Source of the DNA: Bacteroidales bacterium
Lineage (GTDB): Bacteria; Bacteroidota; Bacteroidia; Bacteroidales; Bacteroidaceae
Reading direction: 5' to 3'
Length of the DNA stretch: 64,000 nt
Assembly: GCA_004556745.1 (NCBI GenBank)
Contig: SFFY01000004.1
Span: forward strand, 1-64,000
Every line of letters begins with the position of its first letter. Positions within the stretch are counted from its first letter, which is position 1. Positions 40,674-48,942 of this stretch are shown here, one piece after another. Below the pieces are notes generated by a model. That model saw nothing but the letters and a program-made list of their open reading frames with translations, was not told the DNA's origin and ran no database searches. The translations under genes were made by a program, and so were the position numbers.

Positions 40674-42572
40674 TTAGAACGGGAAGAAGAGCGGTATCGC
40701 GAAGATGGCTACAATTCCCATAATGATTTGCAGCGGCAGGCCTACCTTCACGTAGTCGGCAAAGGTGTAGTGGCCGGCGTTCATCACCATGGCGTTGGGC
40801 GGCGTGCAAATCGGCGTTGCGAAGCAGCAACTGGCGGCCACGGCGGCGCACATCATGAACGGCGTGGGCGATACGCCGAGCTGCTGGGCCGATACCCAGG
40901 CGATGGGGGCTACGAGGATGGCCGTTGCAGAGTTGCTGATAAAGGTGGAGAGCAGCGACGTGACGAAATATACGCCGGCCATGGCGGCGATAGGTCCGTA
41001 GTCGCGCAGCATTTCAACGAGCGAGGTGGCGATCGCGGCCGAAAGCCCCGTCTTGGAGAGTGCCGTGCTCATCGGCATCATGGCGGCAATCAGCACGATG
41101 CTTTCCCAACCGATCATCTTGTAGGCGGCATCGACGCTGCGCACGCAGCGCGTCAGCACCATCAGCAAGCCGGCGATGATTACCGAGGCCACGGGCTTGA
41201 TGCCGATTTGGTCGGCAAATACCATGCAGAACACCATGGCCACCATAATGCCTGCGGCAAGCGGTGCCTTGTGGTCGAGCGCAACGCTCTCGGCATCTGC
41301 TTTGGGGTCGCCGAAGACCACCCATTCGCGGCTCTTCTTGGTCATGCTTTCAATGCCTTTCCACGAGCCGTGTACCAGAATCATGTCGCCGGCCTTCACG
41401 GGCGCATCGAGCATATCGTCGAAAATATATTTGCCGTTGCGCTTCACGGCGAGCACGTTTAGGTTGAAGCGCTCGTTGAAGTTGGCGGCGCGCAGCGGGC
41501 GGTTGATAAGTGCCGATTCGGGCGTGATGAGCACTTCGGAAAGGCCGATTTCGTAGAAGTCGAGCTTTGCTTTCGTGCCGCGCTCCTTGTCTTCGTGAAT
41601 GATGAGGTTGTGCGCATCGGCGAAGGTGTGCACGCGGTCGTATTGGCCGAGCACAAAGAGCGTGTCGCCCTTTTGGAACACCGTGTCGGCCTTGACCAGT
41701 TCCTGTATCTTCGTGCTGAACATCGACTTGTTGGCGCGTCGGATTTCGAGCAGCGTGATGCCGTAGTTGTGGCGAATGTTAAGCTCGCCTACCGAGCGGC
41801 CTTCGAGCAGCGAGTGCCCCTCGTCGACTTGCAGGCGGAACACGCAGTCGTCTAAGTGGTATTCTTGCAGAAGCGCGGCTATGCTTCGGTCGTCGCCCTT
41901 TTCTGCGCCGTCGCGGTCCTTCTTGTTAAGGAAGAGTTTGCAAAGCGGATAGAGGAGCAGCAACCCCGTGAGGAGGCAGATGATGCCGATGGGCGTGAAG
42001 TCGAAGAAGCTGAAGCCCGGCAGGTTGTTGTCGCGCAGGTAGCCGTCCACGATGAGGTTAGGCGGCGTACCGATGAGCGTGAGCACGCCGCCCATGCTGC
42101 TGGCAAAGGCGAGGGGCATCATCAGTTTGGCGGGGTTTGTGCCGGAGGTTTTCGACATGGCGAGGATAATGGGCAGCAGCAGCGCCACGGTACCCGTGTT
42201 GCTCACGAAGGCTGCCACCACGGCGGTCACGATCATCACGAGGAAGAAGAGCCTCTTCTCGTCCGTGCCGGCGAGGCGCAGCAGCTTGCCGCTGATGGTC
42301 TTGGCAAGGCCGGTTTGGAACACCGCGCCGCCCACGATGAACAGGCCGATCATCATCACTACGGCCGAGTTGGAGAAGCCGGCGAGCGCCTCGGAGGGCG
42401 TGATAACGTTGGTGGTAAGCAGAATGGCCATGGAGCAGAGCGCCACAATGTCGGAGCGCACTTTGTCGGCCATGAACGCCACGATAGTTAGCAGGAACGT
42501 GAGCACCACGATGGCCTGCTGCGTGTCGAGGAAGGGGAAAATGAAATTAAGGATTTCCGTAATCGTTTCCAT
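40674..42572 (-). CDS. SLC13/DASS family permease with two RCK_C (TrkA-C) domains
   Basis: 632 residues. Two membrane halves (about 1-205 and 430-632) frame a cytosolic region with two TrkA-C/RCK_C-like domains (about 235-400). The N half carries SNTGTVALLLPI and the C half SNSATAILVAPIAW, the paired SNT-type motifs that bind Na+ and substrate in dicarboxylate transporters. It probably imports dicarboxylates or sulfate with sodium; the RCK_C pair may sense a ligand. It starts after a 440-base gap with a hairpin and a GTTGTC repeat block. Confidence 0.9.
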   Translation of the reverse strand: METITEILNFIFPFLDTQQAIVVLTFLLTIVAFMADKVRSDIVALCSMAILLTTNVITPSEALAGFSNSAVVMMIGLFIVGGAVFQTGLAKTISGKLLRLAGTDEKRLFFLVMIVTAVVAAFVSNTGTVALLLPIILAMSKTSGTNPAKLMMPLAFASSMGGVLTLIGTPPNLIVDGYLRDNNLPGFSFFDFTPIGIICLLTGLLLLYPLCKLFLNKKDRDGAEKGDDRSIAALLQEYHLDDCVFRLQVDEGHSLLEGRSVGELNIRHNYGITLLEIRRANKSMFSTKIQELVKADTVFQKGDTLFVLGQYDRVHTFADAHNLIIHEDKERGTKAKLDFYEIGLSEVLITPESALINRPLRAANFNERFNLNVLAVKRNGKYIFDDMLDAPVKAGDMILVHGSWKGIESMTKKSREWVVFGDPKADAESVALDHKAPLAAGIMVAMVFCMVFADQIGIKPVASVIIAGLLMVLTRCVRSVDAAYKMIGWESIVLIAAMMPMSTALSKTGLSAAIATSLVEMLRDYGPIAAMAGVYFVTSLLSTFISNSATAILVAPIAWVSAQQLGVSPTPFMMCAAVAASCCFATPICTPPNAMVMNAGHYTFADYVKVGLPLQIIMGIVAIFAIPLFFPF

Positions 42573-42644
42573 TTCGATTTTGGGGAATGATAATTATAAA
42601 TGAGTAATAGATTGAAGGTTTTGTGTTTTAGTAGATGGGTTTAT

Positions 42645-42865
42645 TATTTCGACGACAACTTAGACAACTTTTGACAACATTGTTTGCAACTTTTTGTTGC
42701 CATTATTAAGACGACAACAGGGACAACTTCTGACAACTTACAGTTGTCTTTCAGCGTGCGAGGCGGGCGTATAAAATACGCCCAGTTGTCTTTGTTGTCG
42801 TCATATTAAGCGCAAAATTGTCAGACTCGGAGTTGTCTTTTGTTGTCTTTGTTGTCGTTTTAACT
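42645..42865. repeat. TTGTCGTC repeat block, rearranged copy of the interior of A1
   Basis: The two blocks seen at 9700-9905 are here in the opposite order. First comes ACGACAAC...GACAACTT...CAGTTGTCTTTC (42652-42750), then GGGCGTATAAAATACGCCC and GTTGTCTTTGTTGTCGTCAT (42766-42862). No CGTTGGTTGAAT ends are present. The order swap resembles a circular permutation of one repeating unit. Confidence 0.7.
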
Positions 42866-42896
42866 TAACTCGTTCGCACTTGAAATAAAACAGCAC

Positions 42897-42945
42897 AAGA
42901 GGCGTCTCATTCAGGACGAAACGCCTCTTGCTGCGCACAAAGTTA
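42897..42945 (-). promoter_or_regulatory. -7 box followed immediately by a GC-rich hairpin
   Basis: Minus-strand TAACTTTG at 42945-42938, then a stem AAGAGGCGT/ACGCCTCTT (42931-42897) and a T-rich GTTTTATTT. It is either the leader of the SLC13 gene with an attenuator-like hairpin, or a short independent RNA. The -33 is weak. Confidence 0.4.
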
Positions 42946-42958
42946 GTATTTACAAACG

Positions 42959-43006
42959 AATTAGGGACTTAAAAACGCTGCTTTTTCGTTTTTAAGCCCC
43001 TAATTT
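42959..43006 (-). terminator. Terminator of the inositol-phosphate synthase gene
   Basis: AATTAGGG-CTTAAAAACG pairs with CGTTTTTAAG-CCCTAATT around a short loop, about 12 bases past the stop at 43018. Confidence 0.82.
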
Positions 43007-43017
43007 GTCAGATTTTC

Positions 43018-44310
43018 TTAGTCGATGTCTTCGTCAGCCTCGTAGCCACCCATTTCGCGGATAGCGTTTTTCAGCATTACGTACTGCTGGAAGAGGTGGT
43101 TCACGGGTACTTCGCCCTTTGTGTAGTCGTGCATCGGGCTCTTCAAGAAGAAACTCAGGAAGCGCTGCGTGCCGTAGCGACCCTTGCGGGCAGCAAGGTC
43201 GGAGAGCAACACGAGGTCGAGCAGCAGCGGTGCGGCGAGGATAGAGTCGCGGCAGAGGAAGTTGATCTTGATCTGCATGGGATAGCCCATCCAACCGAAG
43301 ATGTCGATATTATCCCAGCCTTCCTTGTTGTCGTTGCGCGGCGGGTAGTAGTTGATACGCACCTTGTGATAGTAGTCCGTGTAGAGGTCGGGCTGTTCTT
43401 CCGGCACGAGAATGCTTTCGAGCGTAGAGAGCTTGCTCACTTCCTTTGTGTGGAAATTGGCAGGCTCGTCGAGCACGAGACCGTCGCGGTTGCCGAGGAT
43501 ATTGGTGGAGAACCAGCCGCTCAGACCGAGGCAGCGGGTGCCGATAATCGGGGCGAAGCCCGACTTCACGAGCGTCTGACCCGTCTTGAAGTCCTTGCCG
43601 GCAATGGGCATCTTGGTCTTTTCTGCCATTTCCCACATAGCGGGGATATCCACGGTGGTGTTGGGTGCGCCCATAATGAACGGTGCGCCTTCTGCGAGGG
43701 CGGCGTAGGCGTAGCACATAGAGGGTGCAATGTGCTTGCGGTCGTCGGCCTTCATGGCTGCTTCGAGGGCAGCGAGCGTGCCGTGTACCTCTTCGTCCAC
43801 GGGTACATAGATTTCCGTGGAGGCAGCCCAGATAACGACGATGCGGTCGCAGCCGTTATCGGCCTTGAACTTGCGGATGTCTTCGCGCAGGGCTTCAACC
43901 ATTTCCCAACGTGTGGCGCAATCTTTCACGTTGTCGCCGTCGAGACGCTTGGCATAGTCGCGGTCGAAAGCGGCCTTCATGGGCTTGATGGCTTTCAGTT
44001 CGTCTTCAACGGGGAGAATGTCTTTGGCTTTGAGCACTTCGGCGTTCACGGCGCTTTCGAAGGCGTTGGCGGGATATACGTCCCACGCACCGAACACGAT
44101 GTCTTTCAAATCTGTGAGCGGCACGATTTCGCCGTAGTGCAGATATTTCTTGTTTTCACCGCGGCCTACGCGGATTTTGTCGTACTGCGTCATCGAGCCA
44201 ACGGGCTTAGCGAGGCCCTTGCGTGTCATAAGCACGCCGGTGATGAATGTGGTGGTCACGGCGCCGAGGCCGACGCACATCACACCGAGTTTTCCTTTTG
44301 CTGATTCCAT
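43018..44310 (-). CDS. myo-Inositol-1-phosphate synthase
   Basis: 430 residues. The Rossmann start GKLGVMCVGLGAVTTTFI is followed by the inositol-phosphate-synthase core: VIWAASTEIYVP, SMCYAYAALAEGAPFIMGAP, GKDFKTGQTLVKSGFAPI, GWFSTNILGNRDG and KINFLCRDSILAAPLLLDLV, with the active-site lysines in place. It turns glucose-6-phosphate into inositol-3-phosphate, the first step to inositol lipids. In Bacteroides this enzyme usually lies with phosphatidylinositol-synthesis genes; here it appears alone, with its own -7 box at 44360-44353 and its own terminator. A symbol such as ino1 would fit by function. Confidence 0.93.
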   Translation of the reverse strand: MESAKGKLGVMCVGLGAVTTTFITGVLMTRKGLAKPVGSMTQYDKIRVGRGENKKYLHYGEIVPLTDLKDIVFGAWDVYPANAFESAVNAEVLKAKDILPVEDELKAIKPMKAAFDRDYAKRLDGDNVKDCATRWEMVEALREDIRKFKADNGCDRIVVIWAASTEIYVPVDEEVHGTLAALEAAMKADDRKHIAPSMCYAYAALAEGAPFIMGAPNTTVDIPAMWEMAEKTKMPIAGKDFKTGQTLVKSGFAPIIGTRCLGLSGWFSTNILGNRDGLVLDEPANFHTKEVSKLSTLESILVPEEQPDLYTDYYHKVRINYYPPRNDNKEGWDNIDIFGWMGYPMQIKINFLCRDSILAAPLLLDLVLLSDLAARKGRYGTQRFLSFFLKSPMHDYTKGEVPVNHLFQQYVMLKNAIREMGGYEADEDID

Positions 44311-44352
44311 AATAAGTTTATGTGAATATTAGATTTTGTACTATGCAAAGCA

Positions 44353-44360
44353 CAAAATTA
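44353..44360 (-). promoter_or_regulatory. -7 promoter box of the inositol-phosphate synthase gene
   Basis: Minus-strand TAATTTTG about 43 bases before the start codon. The -33 element is not clear. Confidence 0.5.
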
Positions 44361-44476
44361 CAAATTGTTTTATTAAAGGTGCTAAGATGCGTTTTGACTT
44401 TTCCTCTAAGAAGAACTTTTGAATGTTTTTGTAGCGTTTGCGAACAATCAAAACGTCTTTTCTTGCCATTTAAGCG

Positions 44477-45133
44477 TTAATTATCGCTACTTGCTTGCGC
44501 TTGCAGTCCATCGCGCAGCACAAGGCGGGCCTCTGGACCGAGGTTGCACAAAAGGTCGAGTATACTGAGGTTCGGCAGAAAGCCCGTGCGCTCTTGGAAC
44601 ACCTGGTAATAGGGCCGGAGGCATAAGCCGCTCTCCGCCGCCGCACTTTTCTTGGGACTGATGGCGGTGCGCAAGTCAAGTGCCTCTGGATATTCCGAAG
44701 CGGCATTAATATAATGTGTGGAGGGCGTTACGGGCGTGTGCAGTCCCAGCAGTTCGCAGCACACGTCGCGCAGGGCGGCGTTGAAATCAACCAAAAACTC
44801 ATATTCTCCAAAGAATGCCCCGCGCAGGTCGTCTTCGTAATATTCAAAGAAAGGGCTGCTCTCGTAAGCGGAGGCAATGGCTTGCCAGTGCAGCCGCTTC
44901 CAGCCGCCGTGGTCGCTAAGGCGCACCTCGCCGATCGGCGTGTGCGACGCGCCGCTCCGCTCCACGGGCACCGTAAGTGGCAGCGGCCCCGTGGGCGTGG
45001 CGATTAGGCAGCGGTTGCGATACGTCTGCTTCAGATAATGCTCATGCCGCTCCTCAATGACCGCGTCGGCGGCATAGAGGTGGCAGTAATATTCTATCGG
45101 TGCAAAGTAGGCGGAAGAAAGCAGAACGAGCAT
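44477..45133 (-). CDS. WbqC family protein
   Basis: 218 residues. It begins MLVLLSSAYFAPIEYYCHLYAAD and contains HEHYLKQTYRNRCLIATPTGPLPLTVPVE, typical of the WbqC-like family. One member was named from an O-antigen cluster, but the biochemical role is unknown. In Bacteroidales the gene regularly follows lepB, as here (gap about 120 bases, occupied by a palindromic repeat), hinting at an envelope-linked role. No membrane segment or signal peptide is evident, so it is probably cytosolic. The start is standard. Confidence 0.88.
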   Translation of the reverse strand: MLVLLSSAYFAPIEYYCHLYAADAVIEERHEHYLKQTYRNRCLIATPTGPLPLTVPVERSGASHTPIGEVRLSDHGGWKRLHWQAIASAYESSPFFEYYEDDLRGAFFGEYEFLVDFNAALRDVCCELLGLHTPVTPSTHYINAASEYPEALDLRTAISPKKSAAAESGLCLRPYYQVFQERTGFLPNLSILDLLCNLGPEARLVLRDGLQAQASSDN

Positions 45134-45164
45134 GGATTAATTTTGATGTAAATAATCGGACAGG

Positions 45165-45259
45165 AGTAGGGGCTTTCTGCAGAACGCCCGCCGTGTGCGC
45201 CGAATGGCATATATCAATAAGGGCAATCATTGCCGGGCGTTCTGCAGAACGCCCCTACT
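45165..45259. repeat. Palindromic element E, full copy
   Basis: Both ends are palindromes, AGTAGGGGCTTTCTGCAGAA-CGCCC at the left and GGGCGTTCTGCAGAACGCCC-CTACT at the right, in inverse orientation about 95 bases apart. Its right edge overlaps the lepB stop codon (TAG inside AGTAGGGG on the minus strand). Confidence 0.75.
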
Positions 45260-46721
45260 TGATATCCCCCACCCACTTGAAGAAGCGGCTCCAGCGCATC
45301 TTGCCGTCGAAGAGGCCGTAGTCCGGGTCGAGCGAAATCCAGATAAAGAGCGGTTTGCCCACGATATGGTCTTCCGGCACGAAGCCCCAGAAGCGCGAGT
45401 CGGCGGAGTTGTCGCGGTTGTCGCCCTGCATCCAATAGTAGTCCAACTTAAAAGTATACGAGTCCGCGATTTTGCCATTTATATAGATTTTGCCGCCGCG
45501 CACTTCAAGGCTGTTGCCCTCGTACACGCGGATAGGCCGCTCGTAAATCGGCAGGTTGGCGAGCGTGAGGCGCAGCGTTTCGCCCTTCTTCGGAATCCAC
45601 AGCGGCCCGTAGTTGGCCGTCGTCCAGTCCTTTGCCATATTCTGCGGATAGAGCCAGCCTGCATCGGGCACGGCGCGGCGGATTGATGCCACTATGTCCT
45701 TACGCGTTTCCAACTCCCTGCGTACCTTGTGCGTCAGCGGCATCCACACCGTGTTGCCGTTGCGCTGCGCGTAGAGATCCTCTTCCGTGATGCCCAGTTC
45801 GCGTTTCAGTTCGTCGGGCAAGTCTTGCTTGAAGGTCACTTCATAGGCATATTGCACGTTTTCCGGCTCGGGGTTCGGCTTTCCGTCGAGATAAACCGTG
45901 TCGTTCTTGATTTGCAGTGTCTGTCCCGGCAGCCCCACGCAGCGTTTCACGTAGTTCTCGCGGCGGTCGGTGGGGCGGCTCGTTATTTCGCCGAACTCCT
46001 CCGGGTGCTGGCGCATATAGGCTGCGCCGGCGGCGTATACATTATTATATATATGCTGCTGCTCCTCGTACGTGGTCTCGGGCAGGAGCGAGGCAGTGGC
46101 GGGAATGACGATGGTTTGCGGGAAGAGCGACGCGGTGTCTGCTGTCTGCGTGCCCAGCAGTTGGTCGCCAATCTGATAGGCAAGGCGGTAGTAGTCCTGG
46201 TTCTGCTGCGCGAGTGCCACGGTATCGCCGGCGGGATAGTTGAACACCACGATGTCGTTCACCTCCACGTGGCCCAGTCCCTTCACGCGGCGGTAGTCCC
46301 AGTGCGGGTGCTCGAGATAACTCTTGCAGCCCACGATAGGCAGCGTGTGCTGCGTCATGGGCATCGTGAGCGGCGTTTGAGGAATTCGCGGGCCGTAGGC
46401 CAGTTTGCTCACGAGGAGGTAGTCGCCCGTGAGCAGCGTCTTCTCGAGCGAAGAAGAGGGGATCACGAAGTTTTGGAAGAAAAACTGCGTGAGGAAGTAC
46501 ACGCCGATGAGTGCGAATACAATGGCGTCCACCCAGCCCATGATGAAGCGCGTGGCGGGACTCACTTCCGGCTCTTTCCACCAGCCCCATTTTATTTTTT
46601 TCGTGAAGCAGATGTCGAAGATAAAGGGCACGACAATCAGTCCCCACCACGATTCCACCCAGTAGAGGAAGGCAAGATAGGGGATAAGGTAAAGCGCGAA
46701 TTTTACGTAAGGCATAATCAT
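45255..46721 (-). CDS. lepB: Signal peptidase I (long Bacteroidota form)
   Basis: 488 residues, longer than E. coli LepB (324) because of an inserted region (about 165-250). Hydrophobic segments at about 5-38 and 60-82 anchor it. The catalytic Ser is S91 in PSSSLEKTLLTGD, the general-base Lys is K259 in NYVKRCVGLPGQ, and the conserved GDNRDNSADSRFWGFVP lies near the C-terminus. It removes signal peptides at the outer face of the inner membrane. The order dapB-lepB-wbqC is typical of the order. A D element between dapB and lepB carries a -7 box (46831-46824) pointing at lepB. ATG 46715 is an alternative start. Confidence 0.95.
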   Translation of the reverse strand: MIMPYVKFALYLIPYLAFLYWVESWWGLIVVPFIFDICFTKKIKWGWWKEPEVSPATRFIMGWVDAIVFALIGVYFLTQFFFQNFVIPSSSLEKTLLTGDYLLVSKLAYGPRIPQTPLTMPMTQHTLPIVGCKSYLEHPHWDYRRVKGLGHVEVNDIVVFNYPAGDTVALAQQNQDYYRLAYQIGDQLLGTQTADTASLFPQTIVIPATASLLPETTYEEQQHIYNNVYAAGAAYMRQHPEEFGEITSRPTDRRENYVKRCVGLPGQTLQIKNDTVYLDGKPNPEPENVQYAYEVTFKQDLPDELKRELGITEEDLYAQRNGNTVWMPLTHKVRRELETRKDIVASIRRAVPDAGWLYPQNMAKDWTTANYGPLWIPKKGETLRLTLANLPIYERPIRVYEGNSLEVRGGKIYINGKIADSYTFKLDYYWMQGDNRDNSADSRFWGFVPEDHIVGKPLFIWISLDPDYGLFDGKMRWSRFFKWVGDIK

Positions 46722-46739
46722 TATTTTTTATTGGAAGGC

Positions 46740-46925
46740 AGTAGGGGCGTTCTGCAGAACGCCCGCCGAGTGCGCCGAAGGTCAATATAAATAAGGAATT
46801 AATTTCAAATTCCGGGCGTTTTGCAAAGATAGTGCAAGGCGAGCGCAATAAGTTTACTTAATTGCCGAGCCGCAGCCTATCTTATTAAATACGCTTGGGC
46901 GGGCGTTTTGCAAAACGCCCCTACT
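46740..46925. repeat. Palindromic element E interrupted by hairpin element D copy 3
   Basis: The left end AGTAGGGGCGTTCTGCAGAA-CGCCCGCCG and right end GGGCGTTTTGCAAAACGCCC-CTACT match element E at 45165-45259, but the right half is interrupted by D (46824-46889). GGGCGTTTTGCAAA is present on both sides of D (46815-46828 and 46901-46914), like a target duplication. D's TATCTTTG (46831-46824, minus) faces lepB. The right edge supplies the dapB stop TAG. Confidence 0.72.
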
Positions 46926-47679
46926 AAAAGTCAAACAAATCGTCCATGGTGAGCAGGCCCGAGTGCGTGGCGGTGAACTCGGCGGCGAGCACTGCGCCGA
47001 GGGCAAAGCCCTTGCGGTTGTGTGCGTCGTGGGTGATGCTGATGCAGTCCGCCTCGCTGTCGTAGGTGATGGTGTGAATGCCCGGCACCTCGCCGCGGCG
47101 CACCGCATCGATGCGGAGCAGTTCGCCCGGCGTCTGCTTCGTGCCGCTCACAGTGCCGTCGGGTTGGACGAGCGTGCCGCTGGCCCAGCCCGTCTTGCGG
47201 TCGAGGGCGGCGCACACCTGTTCGGCGAGGGTGATGGCCGTGCCGCTCGGCGCGTCGAGTTTGTGAATGTGGTGCGTCTCCTCGATGCTCACGTCGTAGG
47301 CCGGGAAACGGTTCATGATGCGGGCCAGATATTTGTTCACCGCCGCGAAAATCGCCATGCCCAGCGAGAAGTTCGACGCCCAGAAGAGCGTGTGACCCTC
47401 CTGCGTGCAGAGGCGACGCACGTCGTCCTCATGTTCCGTGCGCCAGCCCGTGGAACCGCTCACCACCTTCACGCCCTGCGCGAAGGCTTTCAGGTAATTG
47501 CCGTAGGCGGCAGCAGGCGAGGTAAACTCAATGGCCACGTCGGCCGAGCGGAAAGCGTCTGTGTCAAAGTCTTGGGGGTTGTCAACGTCAATAATCGCCA
47601 CAATCTCGTGGCCGCGTTCGCGGGCGATGCTTTCAATCATGCGCCCCATTTTGCCGTAACCGATAAGCGCGAATTTCAT
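46924..47679 (-). CDS. dapB: 4-hydroxy-tetrahydrodipicolinate reductase
   Basis: 251 residues. It begins MKFALIGYGKMGRMIESIAR with the GxGxMG nucleotide-binding loop. VAIEFTSPAA, SGSTGW and the catalytic-loop EETHHIHKLDAPSGTAITLAE with its His and Lys are intact. It reduces the dihydrodipicolinate precursor in lysine and meso-diaminopimelate synthesis, feeding peptidoglycan. It heads the dapB-lepB-wbqC series, with a -7 box (47730-47723) upstream. Its stop TAG sits in the edge of a palindromic repeat. Confidence 0.96.
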   Translation of the reverse strand: MKFALIGYGKMGRMIESIARERGHEIVAIIDVDNPQDFDTDAFRSADVAIEFTSPAAAYGNYLKAFAQGVKVVSGSTGWRTEHEDDVRRLCTQEGHTLFWASNFSLGMAIFAAVNKYLARIMNRFPAYDVSIEETHHIHKLDAPSGTAITLAEQVCAALDRKTGWASGTLVQPDGTVSGTKQTPGELLRIDAVRRGEVPGIHTITYDSEADCISITHDAHNRKGFALGAVLAAEFTATHSGLLTMDDLFDF

Positions 47680-47722
47680 CTTCTTGGAGGGTATACAATA
47701 TATAATATATAGGATAACGGGG

Positions 47723-47730
47723 CAAAGTTA
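47723..47730 (-). promoter_or_regulatory. -7 promoter box of dapB
   Basis: Minus-strand TAACTTTG about 45 bases before the dapB start. No good -33 TTG is seen at the expected distance. Confidence 0.45.
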
Positions 47731-47889
47731 GAAATTCTTTTTCATATAAGCACCTTCGAAGTATCCAACGTCACCGTTTTCGCTTTCTGCTATGATAATT
47801 TTTCGTTCCTCCGTGATAATTTTCCCTTTCTGCTAAGACAAATTCTTCTTGCTCCTTGAAAATTTTTCCTTTCCTATAAGATATTTTTT

Positions 47890-47969
47890 ATTACAAACTT
47901 TCTAACAAGCGTTACAAAGTTTGTAACACGTATTACAAAGTTTGTAACGCATATTACAAACTTTGTAAC
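47890..47969. repeat. Palindrome array P2: four 17-bp sites at 21-bp spacing
   Basis: Sites start at 47890, 47911, 47932 and 47953, again a period of exactly 21 bp. Forms are ATTACAAACTTTCTAAC, GTTACAAAGTTTGTAAC, ATTACAAAGTTTGTAAC and ATTACAAACTTTGTAAC. Flanks (CCTATAAGATATTTTTT left, AACAAACTTTTTCTTAGCAGA right) match the other two arrays. It lies between divergently read dapB and the CHASE2/caspase run. Confidence 0.88.
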
Positions 47970-47984
47970 AAACTTTTTCTTAGC

Positions 47985-48180
47985 AGAAAGGAAAAAATAT
48001 CAGGCAGAAAGGGAAAAATTGCTCGGGCTTAGTAAAAAATATCGTGCTTAAAATGGATATTAGCTGCGCAGTTAGCGTAGACGGCAAGCGCAGACAGTCG
48101 GCACTGCCTCGGGAGAAAAATTTGCGGTCGGCAGGACGCCGCCTTGTAAAGGCAGCAAATGTCAAATTATTAAGCTTTGT
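47985..48180. other. Intergenic region upstream of the CHASE2/caspase run
   Basis: No gene or clear hairpin is recognised. A moderately GC-rich stretch (48060-48165) of unknown role sits between the palindrome array and the promoter at 48182. Confidence 0.4.
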
Positions 48181-48181
48181 G

Positions 48182-48212
48182 TTGTTTCATTAAATAAATT
48201 TACATACATTTG
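48182..48212 (+). promoter_or_regulatory. Promoter of the CHASE2/transglutaminase/caspase run
   Basis: TTG at 48182-48184, 20 bases, then TACATTTG at 48205-48212, a good Bacteroidota promoter. Predicted transcription starts near 48219, about 25 bases before ATG 48244. Confidence 0.68.
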
Positions 48213-48243
48213 CAGGCGTAATATGCTTAATTATTTTGTAATC

Positions 48244-48924
48244 ATGAAACGGATTGTCCCTCTGATTTTATTTTTAATCCCGTTTGGGGGAGTTGCAAAC
48301 CTCTATGCACAGAGCAATTTAGAAGAACAGAAAGCCGTAATTGCAGAGCGCAAGGATCTGCAAAATCTCACAGAAGCCGACCTTAAAGCCCGGGTGACGA
48401 AGAAAGCCCGCAAAGATGCCAAGGCGTTGGCACGCGAGGGCTGGAAGCCCATGCCCGGAACGGCAGACCTGGCACAGCAGTTGTCCGAGGTGAGGTTCAG
48501 GCAATATGCCCTCGCCGGCAAATTCCCGAAATACATAGTAGGACGCGGCTCATCGGTAGCCGCTACGCCTGGAATGGCGCGCAAGCAGGCCCTTGCCCGT
48601 GCCCGCGTGGACGTGGCTGCGACCATGTCGGTAGAAATTGCCGCCCTGACCGAAAGCACCGAGAGCACCACGGAACTCACCGGCGGCGAGGCTGAGACCA
48701 TTGCCAAGACCGTGGAGACGAGCAAGTCGATGGTGCAGCAGAGCCTCGGACGTACCGACGCCATCATGGAGATATACAGAGAGAAAGACGGCAAGGCAGA
48801 AGTGCAAATAGCCGTGAGTTACGACGGCGGTCGTGCCAAGGCAGAAATCCTCAAACTCTTCGGCGAGGAAGAAAAAGAACTGAAAGCGAAACTCGAGAAA
48901 TTGCTCGACGGAGCAGAGCAATAG
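48244..48924 (+). CDS. Exported LPP20-like protein
   Basis: Start chosen at ATG 48244 (MKRIVPLILFLIPFGGVANLYAQ), giving 226 residues with a signal peptide; an upstream ATG at 48223 would be almost leaderless. The mature part has a charged helical region (Lys/Ala/Arg-rich, about 25-70) and then a region like LPP20 domains, with VGRGSSVAATPGMARKQALARARVDVAA, where repeated Ala/Arg helices are followed by Thr/Glu-rich sequence. It ends in a charged helix (EEEKELKAKLEKLLDGAEQ). It is the first gene of the run, 18 bases before the CHASE2 gene. It is probably periplasmic or outer-membrane associated; its role is unknown. Confidence 0.75.
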   Translation: MKRIVPLILFLIPFGGVANLYAQSNLEEQKAVIAERKDLQNLTEADLKARVTKKARKDAKALAREGWKPMPGTADLAQQLSEVRFRQYALAGKFPKYIVGRGSSVAATPGMARKQALARARVDVAATMSVEIAALTESTESTTELTGGEAETIAKTVETSKSMVQQSLGRTDAIMEIYREKDGKAEVQIAVSYDGGRAKAEILKLFGEEEKELKAKLEKLLDGAEQ

Positions 48925-48942
48925 CGCCAGTGCCTGCCTGCC

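Noticed and set aside
48223..48243. Earlier ATG for the LPP20-like gene
   Set aside because: It would leave almost no leader after the predicted transcription start, and the signal peptide begins at 48244.
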